DNA from: Semisulcospira habei
Taxonomy: Eukaryota; Mollusca; Gastropoda; Semisulcospiridae
Length of the DNA: 64,000 nt
Assembly: GCA_036245525.1 (NCBI GenBank)
Contig: BTPG01000001.1
Span: forward strand, 183,898,663 to 183,962,662
Reading direction: 5' to 3'
The position numbers and the translations under genes are program-made. Of this stretch, positions 21,725 to 32,482 are shown piece after piece. The notes beneath the pieces are model-generated. The model was not told where the DNA came from, did no database searches, and worked only from the letters and a program-made list of their open reading frames with translations. Each line of letters opens with the position of its first letter. Position 1 is the stretch's first letter.

Positions 21725-22540
21725 TCTTTAGTAAAAATAATGAGCATTTATATAGCACTTAATCTTAATCAAAAGCTCTAAGCGCTTTACAATCTGTACA
21801 CAAAAATAAAAAGACAATGACATATGCACATAACAAACAAAACACAATACCCGAACACAACACTTTTACAACGAACTAAACAACATTATGTTCTAATTAA
21901 CATTCAGTCTAAAAAAGGAGGATTACAGAACTACAACAAAGGCATCAAACACTGGCAGTTATTCAAAGTAAAGCTTGAAGAGATGAGTTTTCAACAACCT
22001 CTTGGAAGTCAGAGACAGACTCGCTGTTTTTGACCTCAAGAGGAAGTGTATTCTATAACACTGGGGCTTGATAAACAAAAGTGCGCTGACCAAATGTTTT
22101 AGTTTGGACAGAAGGTACACACAACTTCCATTTATCAGAAGAGGAGCGGAGCTCATGAGAGGGTGTATACACATGCAGCAAAGAGGACAAGTATTCTGGG
22201 CTGGTGCCTGAAAGGCAGTTAAAACAGATTGACATAACTTTGTATTGAATACGTGAGGACACAGGTAGCCAGTGAAGAGACTTCAAGATGGGTGTGACAT
22301 GCTCAGTCTTACGGACTCTCACAACAAGCCGGGCTGCATTGTTCTGAATCTTTTGGAGGCAATCAATGAGATACTGAGCGCAGCCACAAAGCAAAGAGTT
22401 AAAATAATCTAGCTTGGACAGCAAAAATGCACAAACTTGTGTTTTAGTGGCTTCTACGGTGAGCAGGTGATGAACTAATGCGACGAAGTTCCAGATAAGC
22501 TGATCTACACACTGCACTGACATGCTGTGACATTGATAAC
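21725..22540 (-). mobile_element. CR1/L2-like LINE, 3' part
   Basis: The minus-strand translation has FLLSKLDYFNSLLCG, YLIDCLQKIQNNAARLV, LKSLHWLPVSSRIQYKV and KTFGQRTFVYQAP, then in another frame LTSKRLLKTHLFKLYFE. This is the typical RT C-terminus of CR1/L2-type elements. Its 3' UTR contains GTAAAGCGCTTAGAGCTTTT and ends CACTATATAAATGCTCATTA. One frameshift near 22065. Confidence 0.85.
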
Positions 22541-22702
22541 CTGCTGAGAGTTATAGGTTATTTAATTAATTGAATGAGTGAATGATGATGCCATGTGTTG
22601 CATGGGCAGACAGTGAATTTCCCCATGAGGGATTAATAAAGTATTATTGTATTGTATTTGAGTAACATTGACAACAGCTAATCAGGCACTGCCCCTTATC
22701 TA
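22541..22702 (+). repeat. 3' tail of a non-LTR repeat
   Basis: GTGAATTTCCCCATGAGGG and then ATTAATAAAGTATTATTG with TATTG repeats is a common 3' end of invertebrate SINEs and LINEs. No head or coding part was seen. Confidence 0.5.
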
Positions 22703-24516
22703 CATTGTTACTTACTTACTTACGCCTGTCACCCCTACCCGGGTATAGGCCGTCGACGAGAGACCTCCAGCAACTCCTGTCCTGTGCTTCTCCTTCGATT
22801 CTACTCCAGGTGGTTCCCAGTCTCTTGATGTCTGCTTGGAGGTCTCGACGCCAGGAGTTTCTCGGCCTACCTCTTTTCCTCTTTCCCTGGGGGTTCCATG
22901 ACAATGCCTGCCTAGTGATACTGGAAGCTGGCTTTCTCAGACTGTGACCGATCCATCCCCATCTTCTTCGCCCAATTTCATTCTCTGCTGTTATCTGCTC
23001 TGTTCTCTCCCAGAGTCTGACGTTGCTGATCTTCTCTGGCCAGTGGATTTTTAAAATTCTTCTAAGGCAACTGTTCATGAAGGTCTGTACTCTGTTGACT
23101 GTGGTTTTTGTCAATCTCCATGTCTCTGCTCCATATAGGAGAACTGCTTTTACATTGGAGTTGAAAATCCGGACTTTGGTGTGTTGTGACAGCTCTCTGG
23201 AACTCCACACTTTATTCAACTGGAGAAAGGCTGCTCTGGCTTTACCGATTCGTGCTCTGACATCTGCATCAGTGCCGCCTTTTTTGTCTATGATGCTCCC
23301 GAGATAGGTGAAGGACTCCACCTCCTCCAATGGGGTGCCAGCAAGCAAGACTGGTTCTTCCCTGGTTGCGTTCAGCCTCATTGTCTTTGTTTTCTGTTTG
23401 TGAATGGTGAGGCCCACTTGGGACGAGATGTCAGCAAGCCTCGTGGTCTTTGTCCTGCATTTGTTGATGGGTGTGGGACAGTAATGCCAAGTCGTCTGCA
23501 AAATCGAGGTCGTCAAGCTGTGTCCACAGTGTCCACTGTATTCCACTTCGTCTGTGCTCTGTGGTCATCTTCATGACCCAGTCTATGGCCAGTAGGAAGA
23601 GGAATGGAGACAGCAGACACCCCTGCCTGACACCAGTTCTGACCTGGAGCTCTCTGGTGAACTGCCCTTCGTGGATCACGCGACATGTCATGCCATCATA
23701 GCTGCTCTTGATCAGGCGGACGAGCTTTGTGGGTACACCGTAGTGTCGTAGGAGTTTCCACAGAGTCTCTCGGTCCACGCTGTCAAATGCTTTCTCATAA
23801 TCCACAAAGTTGACGTACAGCGGGGAGCTCCACTCCAGAGACTGTTCCACGATGATGCGGAAAGTGGCGATCTGGTCTGTACATGATCGGTTCTTCCTGA
23901 ATCCTGCTTGCTGGTCTCTCAGCTGGGGGTCAACGGAGCTCTTCATTCTCTCTAGGATGATCCTGTTGAAGACCTTTCCTGGTACTGACAGCAAGGTGAT
24001 TCCTCTGTAGTTGGAACACTTGCTGAGGTCGCCTTTCTTGGGAAGCTTGATTAGGTACCCCTCCTTCCAGTCAGCTGGCATCACCTCCTCTTCCCAGATC
24101 TTTCCAAACAGTGGGTACAGCATCTCAACCGTTGTCTCTAGGTCTGCTTTCAGAGACTCCGCTGGGATGCCATCTGGCCCTGCTGCTTTGCCATTCTTCA
24201 AAAATGCCACTGCTTTTCTGATCTCTTCCCGGCTGGGTCTGTCACAGCTGATGGGTAGGTCGGTCTCTGCCGGCTGGATGTTGGGGGGGTCGGGTGGGCT
24301 AGGTCTGTTCAGTAACTCTTCAAAATACTCGGCCCATCTGTCGAGTTGGTCTGCTCTGTCTGCAATAGGCTTGCCTTCTTTGTCTTTTACTGGTCTTTCT
24401 GTATGGCCATACTTACCCGACAATCTTCTGGTAATGTCGTAGAGCTGTTTCATGTTGTCGCTGCCTGCTGCCTTTTCTGCCTCTGCTGCCAGGCTGTCTG
24501 TGTGTTCTTGAAGCAA
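22703..24516 (-). mobile_element. 5'-truncated LINE with (GTAA)n tail
   Basis: The minus-strand RT occupies 24516 to about 22716, with a frameshift near 23455. It has KNGKAAGPDGIPAESLK, LIKLPKKGDLSKCSNYR, GFRKNRSCTDQIATF, NFVDYEKAFDSVDR, GVRQGCLLSPFLF and the catalytic FADD (about 23500). The C-terminal part has KAVLLYGAETWRLTKT and GKRKRGRPRNSWRRD. The (GTAA)n tail lies at 22708-22724. It is the fuller relative of the fragment at 8187-8803, of RTE-like or related type. The 5' limit coincides with a perfect hairpin. Confidence 0.87.
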
Positions 24517-24581
24517 GAAACAATTTGACCAAGATACAATATCTACATTGTATCTTGGTCAAATTGTTTCTTGCTTCAAGA
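24506..24581. repeat. perfect 35-bp-arm inverted repeat, 6-nt loop
   Basis: The left arm 24506-24540 (TCTTGAAGCAAGAAACAATT onward) and the right arm 24547-24581 are exact reverse complements. They are separated by ATCTAC. The left arm overlaps the 5' edge of the truncated LINE at 22703-24516. No similar hairpin was seen elsewhere in the window. Confidence 0.95.
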
Positions 24582-24797
24582 CACCATGCCTTAATCTTGA
24601 ATTTTATTTAAGTCAATAAGTGTCCATATATGTAAACAGTGCATAGCAGACAATTCAAAACTGAAGTGACACTGAAGCGGTGTTATGTGTTGGATATGAT
24701 ATTCTGCTGCATTGTCCTAAAATAGTGCGGCAGTAGTAGGCATCCGTCAGTCTTGAGAAACTATGGAATAGCACCCTTGAAAATGTTACTTTTGTCT
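24582..24797 (+). other. intron, nothing recognised
   Basis: Short intronic interval between the hairpin and the pogo-like element. Confidence 0.6.
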
Positions 24798-24799
24798 TA

Positions 24800-25907
24800 C
24801 AGTAAAACCTGCTATGGGCGGTAAGCCCTGTTGCCAAGCAAAAGTGGCCTTTAAACAGCAGGTGACCTCTCTTGGCAGTTATGATAGAAATGGATCCAGA
24901 AGCACCCAGAAATGTAAATCTATGCTAACCTAGCCACTACTAGAGTTAGTGGATATCATTGCTAGTGTATATCGCCTACAGTGCAAGTTTGCGGCCTTAG
25001 TGTGTGTAAAATCATCACAGTTACGACAAAAGATGTGGACAGAATACATGTAATGCACATGTACATTGTCCTTGTAAAATGTTGAACATGTAAACATTTG
25101 CACTTCAAAGTTGGTGCGGCTTCATTTTGTCGCTACATTACACCCGATGAAAATGGAAAAACCCGATCAACTCTTGGCTGCACATGTAAGTTTCAAGCTT
25201 AATAATCAGTCTCCATGGTGCATACCAATGGAAAGATATGGGGAAAAGTGCTTACTTGTAACTGAAAGCATTGGCATGATTACAATATTTACAACTGTGA
25301 CCAGTGTATCTTTTACGGGCGCAAATCTTCATCAGTCTTTTGTAGTTTCCGACATTGTGTTTTCTGCGCATGGGTAATGATGGCTAAAGCCATTGTGTCA
25401 GCCATGTGTGCACCTACGGAAACATGAGTTCGATACACACATTTACAGACCCTGAGGCGCATAAAAGCCTATGCCTCTTGCAGATGTGCGTTTTGCGACG
25501 CGGGTGTTCTGTTTCCCTAGTTAATTGTCAATCCCACTGATATACGCCACCCATTTCACGAGGCATCTCGACCCAGCGTGAAGCCGAGATGGCACACGCC
25601 CATCATTGTGTAACGATATGGCGCTCTGCTTTGTCAAGGTGTGTAGCGTCAGGCGAGGTCAGTGTTGAGTGAGCAGTTATTGACCTGTCGCGCATGACGG
25701 CTTTACCACACTGGTCTGGCTGTGGGCCGTAAATTCGAGGTATTTTTTTGTGTTTTTGGGTCCAATACCCTGACCGTTGGCCGCATTCAGCAGGTGACCA
25801 TATAATCCAGGTATTTTATATAGTAAACATCGTCCGTACATCACGAAAGTGACTGTAAACTGCAGGTGACTGTAAAATCCGGTGAACGTTCAAAACAGGT
25901 TTTACTG
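24800..25907. mobile_element. pogo/mariner-like element, non-autonomous
   Basis: Ends CAGTAAAACCTG (24800-24811) and its inverse CAGGTTTTACTG (25896-25907), both flanked by TA. TA target sites and CAGTA-type ends fit the Tc1/mariner-pogo superfamily. There is no transposase. A diverged relative in the opposite direction begins at 33303. Confidence 0.6.
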
Positions 25908-25909
25908 TA

Positions 25910-26369
25910 TGCTGTTGAACAATACCCACAGAGGCTGTGAAGCGACACTGGTGTGACCTCTCCTGGGACCAGACCTGGGCTGATGATATGGAGATCCTGT
26001 TGGCTTTGCTAGTAGGGTCCAGAGAAAAAGAACGAAGTAATACATCTGGTACCACGTCAGCTGCAGGTTGACTCCCTTAGCCTTTGCCTCTCACGGGTTG
26101 CCCACAAGGCATTGGGGCAATTTACTCATAGCTGGGAGCCTGCTTCATGGGTATCAGGGCATGACAAAACATGGGTGTGCCTACATGCCGTTTCTTGGGG
26201 CCAGACCTCCTGTGAGTCATCTCTTGTTCTGCCCGAGTCCATGAGGATCTCAACTGTGAAGCACCACGAGGTGATCAACTATGAAGCACATGTGCAAAAT
26301 AGGAAGGACATTCTTATTTAACCCTTATCATTCGGAATACACCAGTGTGCAAAATACGTTTGACTAAAA
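25910..26369 (+). other. intron, nothing recognised
   Basis: No convincing coding signal. Open frames here are short and show no motifs. Confidence 0.5.
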
Positions 26370-26441
26370 TAGTTCAAGGGTGGTGCCGGAATAACTTGGC
26401 GCCTCTAGGCGCCAAGCTATTCTGGCGCCACCCTTGAACTA
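26370..26441. repeat. foldback (palindromic) element, copy 2
   Basis: Arms 26371-26403 and 26408-26440 are inverted repeats of 33 bp with about three mismatches around a TCTA loop. The core is CTTGGCGCC-TCTA-GGCGCCAAG and the outer ends are TAGTTCAAGGGTGG and CCACCCTTGAACTA. A half copy occurs at about 1197-1245 (AGAGGCGCCAAGCTATTCTT). Confidence 0.85.
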
Positions 26442-26762
26442 AAGCCATTGGTCTATATCCTTATCTGTAAGTACTATAATGTAGCTTGTGTATGGCAGTG
26501 TACAAATTTGAAGCTTTTAGCCTCAATATGATATGGGTTAAAGGCAGTGTGCATGACTTGTAACCACTTACAGTTATGGGTTAAGCACTAAAGCACTGTG
26601 TCAGATGCTTTTGACATCAGTAGCACAGGAAGTAAGCTGGTGTTGGGTTCACTCAAGAATAGCAGGCAAAGTGTTAACAAGGTACAAACATATGTCGATT
26701 AATGCTGACTTGAAACAACTGTGGCACATCTGATTCTCACTTTCTTGCTCATGTACCATACA
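26442..26762 (+). other. intron, nothing recognised
   Basis: Plain intronic sequence between the palindrome and the next TIR element. Confidence 0.6.
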
Positions 26763-27260
26763 CAGGGTCCTTACGGTCTGTGAACATTTGTGAAAGTTGT
26801 TAAAAAATGACAAGGCTTTTTCAGGGCCCAGGAAAGTCTGTCAATTTCAGTCCGTTTCCTTAAAGTCTGTGAAAGTTTGTAAAAAAAAAATGACAAAGTG
26901 CTGGCAAACTTTCGTTTACTTCCTTTTTTTTTTTCCTCCCCAAATTTGTGACTTTCATTGCGAACGATCATGCTGACGCTTGTTGCAAGTGATCTATATT
27001 TAGCTCTGATCATAAAGTGACTGCATGGCCTTTCTGCCGAACATTCTGATTGGTTGTTTACGCTTCTACCGAGCTCTGCCATTCGCTAAGCGTTCTTTTA
27101 TTTTGGTATCTCTTCGTGCATTAGGCACGACAGCTTCAAATGAGCTGCTGATACAGAGTGATCTATTTAAAGTGTGTAAATCTCCAGGCTTCAGTTTGGG
27201 TTTGTGAAACGTTTATGAAAAGTTTGTGAACTTCATCCCTGCTTTTCTGTATGGACCCTG
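26763..27260. mobile_element. MITE-like element with CAGGGTCC ends
   Basis: The left end CAGGGTCCTTACGGTCTGTG and the right end read inward, CAGGGTCCATACAG, share about 12 of 14 bases. The interior has repeated GTCTGTGAAAGTTTGT-like phrases near both ends. The size and end style suggest a hAT-type MITE. No clear 8-bp target duplication was found, so the superfamily is uncertain. Confidence 0.5.
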
Positions 27261-27509
27261 ATACAGTAACACTGCAGTGAGTTGGTGTACTGACCCATCC
27301 TTCCTTAACTCCCTAAACTCCAATAACAAGCTGCAGCAGACTTTGGTTTTGACATGGTCAGATTTTGCATCAGTCAGACATAACAACACTTTTTTTTTAA
27401 AGCGACAGCTGCCAAACTGACAGTGTAAAGAATGTTGTTAATGAACGATGTTGTCATGAAGGAGCAAAAAAACAAATTTCACCTCTTTTCCAAACTTTCC
27501 TGTACTAAG

Positions 27510-27839
27510 CAGGGGCAGATTAGTTAACTCGAGGGGATGGGGGTGGGGGGGGGGTCCGACTTTTTTGTTTGGGACCTTCAACGTGATGCATAAGGCTTCC
27601 CGACGCTAGACCTTGTCTCCAGTAGCCAAAAAATCGGAGCATCCTAGACCTTCTCGCCACGTGCCAAAATCTCTAACAATGGTGGAAAGGGTGGGGGGGG
27701 GAGGGGGGGGAGAGGGGCAACTCCTCAAAAAGGAACTTTGTCGTAGCATTTTAAAGAATGTTTGGCGAGATAGAGGGGGCGGAGGGGTCTGGAACTTGTG
27801 GAACACACCCCCCCCCCCACCCCCCCATATCCGCCACTG
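27510..27839. mobile_element. hAT-type MITE, CAGTGGCGGAT ends
   Basis: The right end read inward is CAGTGGCGGATATGG, a classic hAT MITE terminus; the left end is CAGGGGCAGATTAG. G-rich runs sit just inside the left end and C-rich runs just inside the right end. No coding capacity. Confidence 0.55.
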
Positions 27840-27939
27840 CTAAGAGATTTAATCTCATGTTTAGAAATCTCAAAGTCATCTCTTTTTGTGCTGAAAGGAA
27901 TAATACACCATACTAATTGTATGTATTAAAAACTATATA

Positions 27940-28860
27940 TGTAACGACTGGTTACCACCCAACTGCAACAGCAAGGTGTTTCCTAGAGGGGCACCAGGAT
28001 GCATTCTTAAGATGCTTTTCCAAGTGTTACGATTGTGGTTGTGTTGTGCTGTGAGAGCATGCATGCATTAATCGTAGGAAACGATCTGATATTTATTTGA
28101 GCTATCATGATTACGAATCACGTACCTTTTTAGTAAGATTCACTATTGTTTGCTCGGAGAGTGGAATTGATTGTCTTTTGATACACGGAGTTGAATCCCG
28201 AAGAGTCTAGAAACCGCTTGAGTAATCACCACTGTTTTCTGTGAGCGTGAAGTTAGCTGCCAGTCGGTGTTAAGAAAACTCGTGTAACTTCCAGAAAGTG
28301 TGGGCAAGGTTGTGACCTGTCTAGCATACTCTTGTGTGAAGTCATAACACACCGGGATTTCCCAAAATTGGGAGTGAAATTAACAGCCGAATTTTGTAGA
28401 CTATTGTAGTCTATTCTAGAAAGTTCTTTTTCATCAATATTTATGAGTTTCGGTTACGTGTTCTGTTCTGATTGGTTGTGTTGTATGAATTTGCTAGATT
28501 ATTCTGGAAAGCTATTCTACTATAAAAGATTGTGCTGGGAAGCACGTTGGTACATTGTCGCACATTGTCAGTGATGGAGTTATGCAGTGCATAGTGTTTG
28601 CATTGTATGATAGCCACAGTGTGTCAAAAGCGTGGATACATTGCAGAGGAGACATTGTATCAGTGTTGGTGCATTTGTGAATGCATTGTGTGGAGATCGC
28701 ATCGCTGCAATAAAACATTGTTGGAACTGTTACTCCAGTATTGTCTACAACCTTAAGCCACGTTTGACGGGTTGCAGCTGAATGAAGTTTCTTTAAAAGA
28801 ACCTTACGTGCGCGCAGTCTGGTGTGATATCATACTACGACCATGACTCAACACGTAACA
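27940..28860 (+). mobile_element. probable solo LTR
   Basis: Begins TGTAACGACTGG and ends CACGTAACA (TG...CA ends, inverted TGTAAC/GTAACA). A TATAAAAGA at 28521-28529 and an AATAAA at 28709-28714 are spaced like a promoter and polyadenylation site. No flanking 4-6-bp duplication was found and there is no internal coding region, so this is tentative. Confidence 0.4.
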
Positions 28861-28868
28861 CCAAGGCT

Positions 28869-28955
28869 CTTCTTGACATGTGCTGACCTAATCGATATCA
28901 GGCGGAAACACTATACAGCAGACTCTTTGAAGGTTTTGTTTTGGGACATTCCCCC
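28869..28955 (+). repeat. interspersed repeat fragment
   Basis: TGACATGTGCTGACCTAATC through TTTGAAGGTTTTGTTTTGGG matches 7316-7400. It runs into an (AC)n array. Confidence 0.6.
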
Positions 28956-28959
28956 AGAC

Positions 28960-28963
<4 letters not shown>

Positions 28964-29050
<87 letters not shown>
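28964..29050. repeat. (AC)n microsatellite, about 43 units
   Basis: Uninterrupted CA dinucleotides. Long Thr/His or Cys/Val frames through it are artefacts. Confidence 0.97.
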
Positions 29051-29054
<4 letters not shown>

Positions 29055-29187
29055 ACTGAGAAGAGTTTGCGGTAGCATACACTGCATGGGTAAAAATCAA
29101 ACTGATTATACACCAATTATAGCAGGAAATTGTACCATGAAACTCTAGCTTTGTAACCATTTCTCTCAAGACCAAAAGGGTTGACTG

Positions 29188-29438
29188 CCAGTGCTTGTTA
29201 TTTAGAAGAAACTACCAAGTAAGTAGGAAAAAAGCACTGTCAGGGGAGAAAATTGTGCATTATCAACCAATGATCATAGATCTACTTTGGTCAAAGCACA
29301 CAACAACAAAAAATAAATAATAGGGGGTGCGCTAAGTAAGTGACTGGAAGCAATTCATATGGAATCTGCACCCCCCCTTCCCTCCCCGTATCACATATCC
29401 ACTGGATTTCCAGCCCCTTGGTGCATGGAAATTTAAAT

Positions 29439-29475
<37 letters not shown>

Positions 29476-29858
29476 AGGGGGGGGGGGTCCCAGATATTTA
29501 GCCAGTGTGGTCATCTGTTTTGGTCTAGGCGACCTCTTCAGCACACCATCGGCAACACTTGAGAAAGAGAAGGAACGTCTGCCTAACTTCAAAGAAGACC
29601 ACAATTTACTGTGGTTTCTGCAGGTGCATACATTCCATGCCCCCACCTACAGCTAAATTTCCATGCATCCTAAGAGAGAACCTACTAGAAAGAGGGAAGG
29701 GGTTGCAGTCGAAATTGTAATAAAAAACTAGACCAAAAGTCAGTTCTTGTAATTTAGAAGAAACTACCAAGTAAGTAGGAAAAAAGCACTGTCAGGGGAG
29801 AAAATTGTGCATTATCGACCAATGATTATAGATCTACTTTGGTCAAAGCACACACACA
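29188..29858 (+). repeat. pair of 116-bp direct repeats around a G-rich insert
   Basis: 29188-29303 and 29741-29858 share TAGAAGAAACTACCAAGTAA, GTAGGAAAAAAGCACTGTCA and the sequence beyond at about 95 percent identity. The 437 bp between them hold the inverted pair at 29422/29654 and the poly-G run. This could be a local duplication or a small element with its flank duplicated. Confidence 0.8.
29422..29667. repeat. 14-bp inverted pair enclosing poly-G
   Basis: TGCATGGAAATTTA (29422-29435) and its exact inverse (29654-29667). Between them lie a 35-base G run (29440-29474), TA, and 11 more G (29477-29487). It may be a small foldback element. Confidence 0.6.
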
Positions 29859-30698
29859 AAAAAAAAATCTCTCAAGTGAAAAAGCCAAGGGAATGACAGT
29901 ACAAAAACAAAAAATTAGATCATGACAAATGACGTTTCCAGACTAATGACGCAGATGTCCCTTACAAGGTTCATTGAGGCATCAGCAATAGTTATTTAAA
30001 CATCAGAATCAAGTCTAAAGATGGGTGGTGCCCCTTGACAGCAAGGACAGCCCTCATATAGAACCTGGGATTCTGACAGGCCACGGACTACAGTGCCGTT
30101 TCCGTACTGTCCAGTCTCTTGGCCTTAGTCAGTCCCAGTCATCCCCTAATTTTTCAATTCCCTAAAAAACACTTCCACCCACCAGCTGCACATTTGCCAT
30201 GCACAAAATACATAAAAAAAAACAGCACATCGCCCATCTCATTTCTTGGCTATGAAACTCGTTCCTCACCAACCCCACACCCAAGCACAGCTGAAATCAG
30301 CATGCCCCTCAAAAATCACTACGTCAACGTCAACTCGACAGAGGCTCACAATTGTCCACTGGATAAGCTCAGGATGGTATGAATCAAAGCACCAAACATG
30401 TCTCCTCTCGGCTAACCAGAAATTTCCAGCAAATTCCAACATTCAGCCCTACTACAAATTTTCAAACAAGGCAAACATTATTTTTAAAAACACCGGTCCT
30501 CTTACTGCCTGAACTGCCCAATTTAAATATGTAACATGACCTGTAAGCATGATGCATCCCATCTTGTTCTCTGGAAATTGCTCCGCATAAAAGCAATTTT
30601 ATTTATGCAGTTCCCCTTGTATTTTGTTATATTTCAAGTTGACTGTAAGTAATTTGTTTGTGGTCATAAATGTTGACTTTGTGAATAATTATGTATAG
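29859..30698 (+). other. intron, nothing recognised
   Basis: A/T-rich intron leading to the acceptor TGTATAG at 30698. Short frames lack motifs. Confidence 0.6.
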
Positions 30699-30785
30699 GT
30701 TCAGCCCCACATGTTCCTTAGGCCAGGACGGCCAGGTGACCTGCGATGCCTGCCCTGTGGGACACACTGGACGTCGATGTGAGAG
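30699..30785 (+). CDS. HSPG2: perlecan-type exon: laminin EGF module
   Basis: Acceptor TATAG|G; donor GAGAG|GTCAGC. The first base completes a glutamine codon (NQ-FSPTC). The peptide has FSPTCSLGQDGQVTCDAC and PVGHTGRRCE, with four cysteines. It leaves AG for the next exon. The FS-TC-LG-DG-TCDAC-GYTGRRCE pattern is typical of perlecan domain III. Confidence 0.94.
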
Positions 30786-31000
30786 GTCAGCAAGTCACAA
30801 ATCTTCACTTGAACAGTCTCATTCACTTGTCTTTAGACCTATGTAACAGCTAAGGGGAAATAAGAGGAAAAATGTTAATAGTTTGCAATATCTCTCTGTA
30901 AATGCATGTCCTTAGTATGTCTATGTATGTATACCAGGAATGCTGCACAAACAGACTGATGCAGCTTGTGTTTTGATTATGAAGTTAGAGTGTTGTCCAT

Positions 31001-31771
31001 TTTTGCTCACGTGTGAAGCAAAAGTGAGTCTATGTTCAGGGCCAGTGGTCGTCTGTCCGTCCGCCTGCCTTCAGGAAATAGGTGAAAAATAGCCATATTT
31101 TGTCAAATAATGTTTGTTCTCAAATATTATTCCCTACTTCAAACTCAAACCTGGTACAAAGATACCTGATGGTAAGACCTATCTATGCATGCTAATTTGG
31201 ATGACCCCTCGGAAAGGTTGAGGGTCACAAGAGATTGGCAAATGTGTGTAAAATGCCAATTTTTGATAAAATTGTAGTTTTTATCAACATTTTGATAAAG
31301 TTTTCAATCAAATTTGGCTCAGAGGTAGCTGATGATAAGACCTTCATATGCATAATAATTTAGTTGACCCATCACAAAGGTCAAGGGTCATGGGATGATC
31401 CCAAAATAGGTTAAAAAATACCTATTTTGACAAACCTTTCCTCATACTTAGTACAGCACTACCTGATGGTAAGACTTATCTATGCATACTAATTTGGATG
31501 ACCCCTCAGAAAGGTCAAGGGTCACAAGAGGTCAGTAAATGTGTGAAAAATGCGATTAATTTTAGAATTGTAGTTTTTGTCAAAGTTTTTGCAAACTTTT
31601 CAGTCAAATTTGGTGTGAAGTTTCCTGATGGCAAGACATTTCTATGCATACTAATTTAGTTGACTCATCACAAAGGTCAAGGGTCATGGGGGTTTGACAG
31701 ATGTTTGAAAAATGCTTAAATTTTGAGAAAACATGGATTTTGCTGGTACTGAATCCAGCCCTTTATTTATT
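31001..31771 (+). repeat. GGTCAAGG repeat, copy 4, main part
   Basis: Starts GCTCACGTGTGAAGCAAAAG and TGAGTCTATGTTCAGGGCCA. Six or so units follow with CTATGCATACTAATTTGGAT, AAAGGTCAAGGGTCACAAG and TTTTTATCAACATTTTGAT variants. The 3' end is displaced to 32414-32482 by the inserted element at 31772. Confidence 0.88.
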
Positions 31772-32413
31772 CAGGCATGGGAATTGTCCGCGAAATTCCG
31801 CGTTGAAAAAAAACTCATCCGCGAAAATAAAAAGGCATTTCTGTGAAAAACTATTGTGGCTAGCAAAAGAAGCAAAGCACCAGCTGTATTCCACGGCAGG
31901 TCACGGACGCGGCAGGCTGTGTCCGTGGCTTGCCTGAGTGCGTGCTACGCAGTAAACTGAGAACTGAAACGGGCAGACCTAAGGTCGGCGGCCAGAAGTA
32001 AGCAAGGTCCGCCGCCTACCCCCCCCTGCCCCCCCCTCTCCCCCACTGTTTGATTTTACAGCGGCACCCAGAAGTAAGCAAGGTCCGCCGGCTCCCCCCC
32101 CCTCCCCCCACTGTTTGACATTTCGGCGCTCAGAAGTTAGGAAGGTCCGCGCCTACCCCCCCCCACCCCCACTGTTTGATTTTCCGGCGCCCAGAAGTTA
32201 TCAAGGTCCGCCGGCTACCCCTCTCCCCTCCCACTGTTTGATATTTCGGCGCTCAGAAGTTAGGAAGGTCCGCCTAACCCCTCCCCCCCTCCCCCTCCCC
32301 CAACTGTTTGATTTCTTGGCTCTTGCGGAAACAAAATGCAGTCTGAAAGGCCTTTTGTATCAGGTTCAAGGTCCCGTTTCAGATGATTTTTGCTTGGGCA
32401 ATTCCCATGCCTG
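31772..32413. mobile_element. TIR element CAGGCATGGGAATTG with inner minisatellite
   Basis: The ends are a perfect 15-bp inverted repeat, CAGGCATGGGAATTG (31772-31786) and CAATTCCCATGCCTG (32399-32413). It splits a GGTCAAGG repeat inside a CCCTTTATTTATT stretch. TTTATT appears on both sides, suggesting a 6-bp duplication. The interior has five units of about 61 bp (31985-32318), each with CAGAAGTAAGCAAGGTCCGC and CACTGTTTGATTTT. No transposase. Confidence 0.8.
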
Positions 32414-32482
32414 TTTATTATCACAAAGGTCACACATACATGCTTCGGTCAAACGTGAGCCATAAGGGCTTTGCCTTCTTGT
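32414..32482 (+). repeat. GGTCAAGG repeat, copy 4, 3' end
   Basis: TATCACAAAGGTCACACATAC, then GTGAGCCATAAGGGCTTTGC and CTTCTTG, the normal family terminus. Confidence 0.85.

Noticed and set aside
28888..29175. Minus-strand frame of 95 codons
   Set aside because: Mostly Cys-Val from the (AC)n microsatellite.
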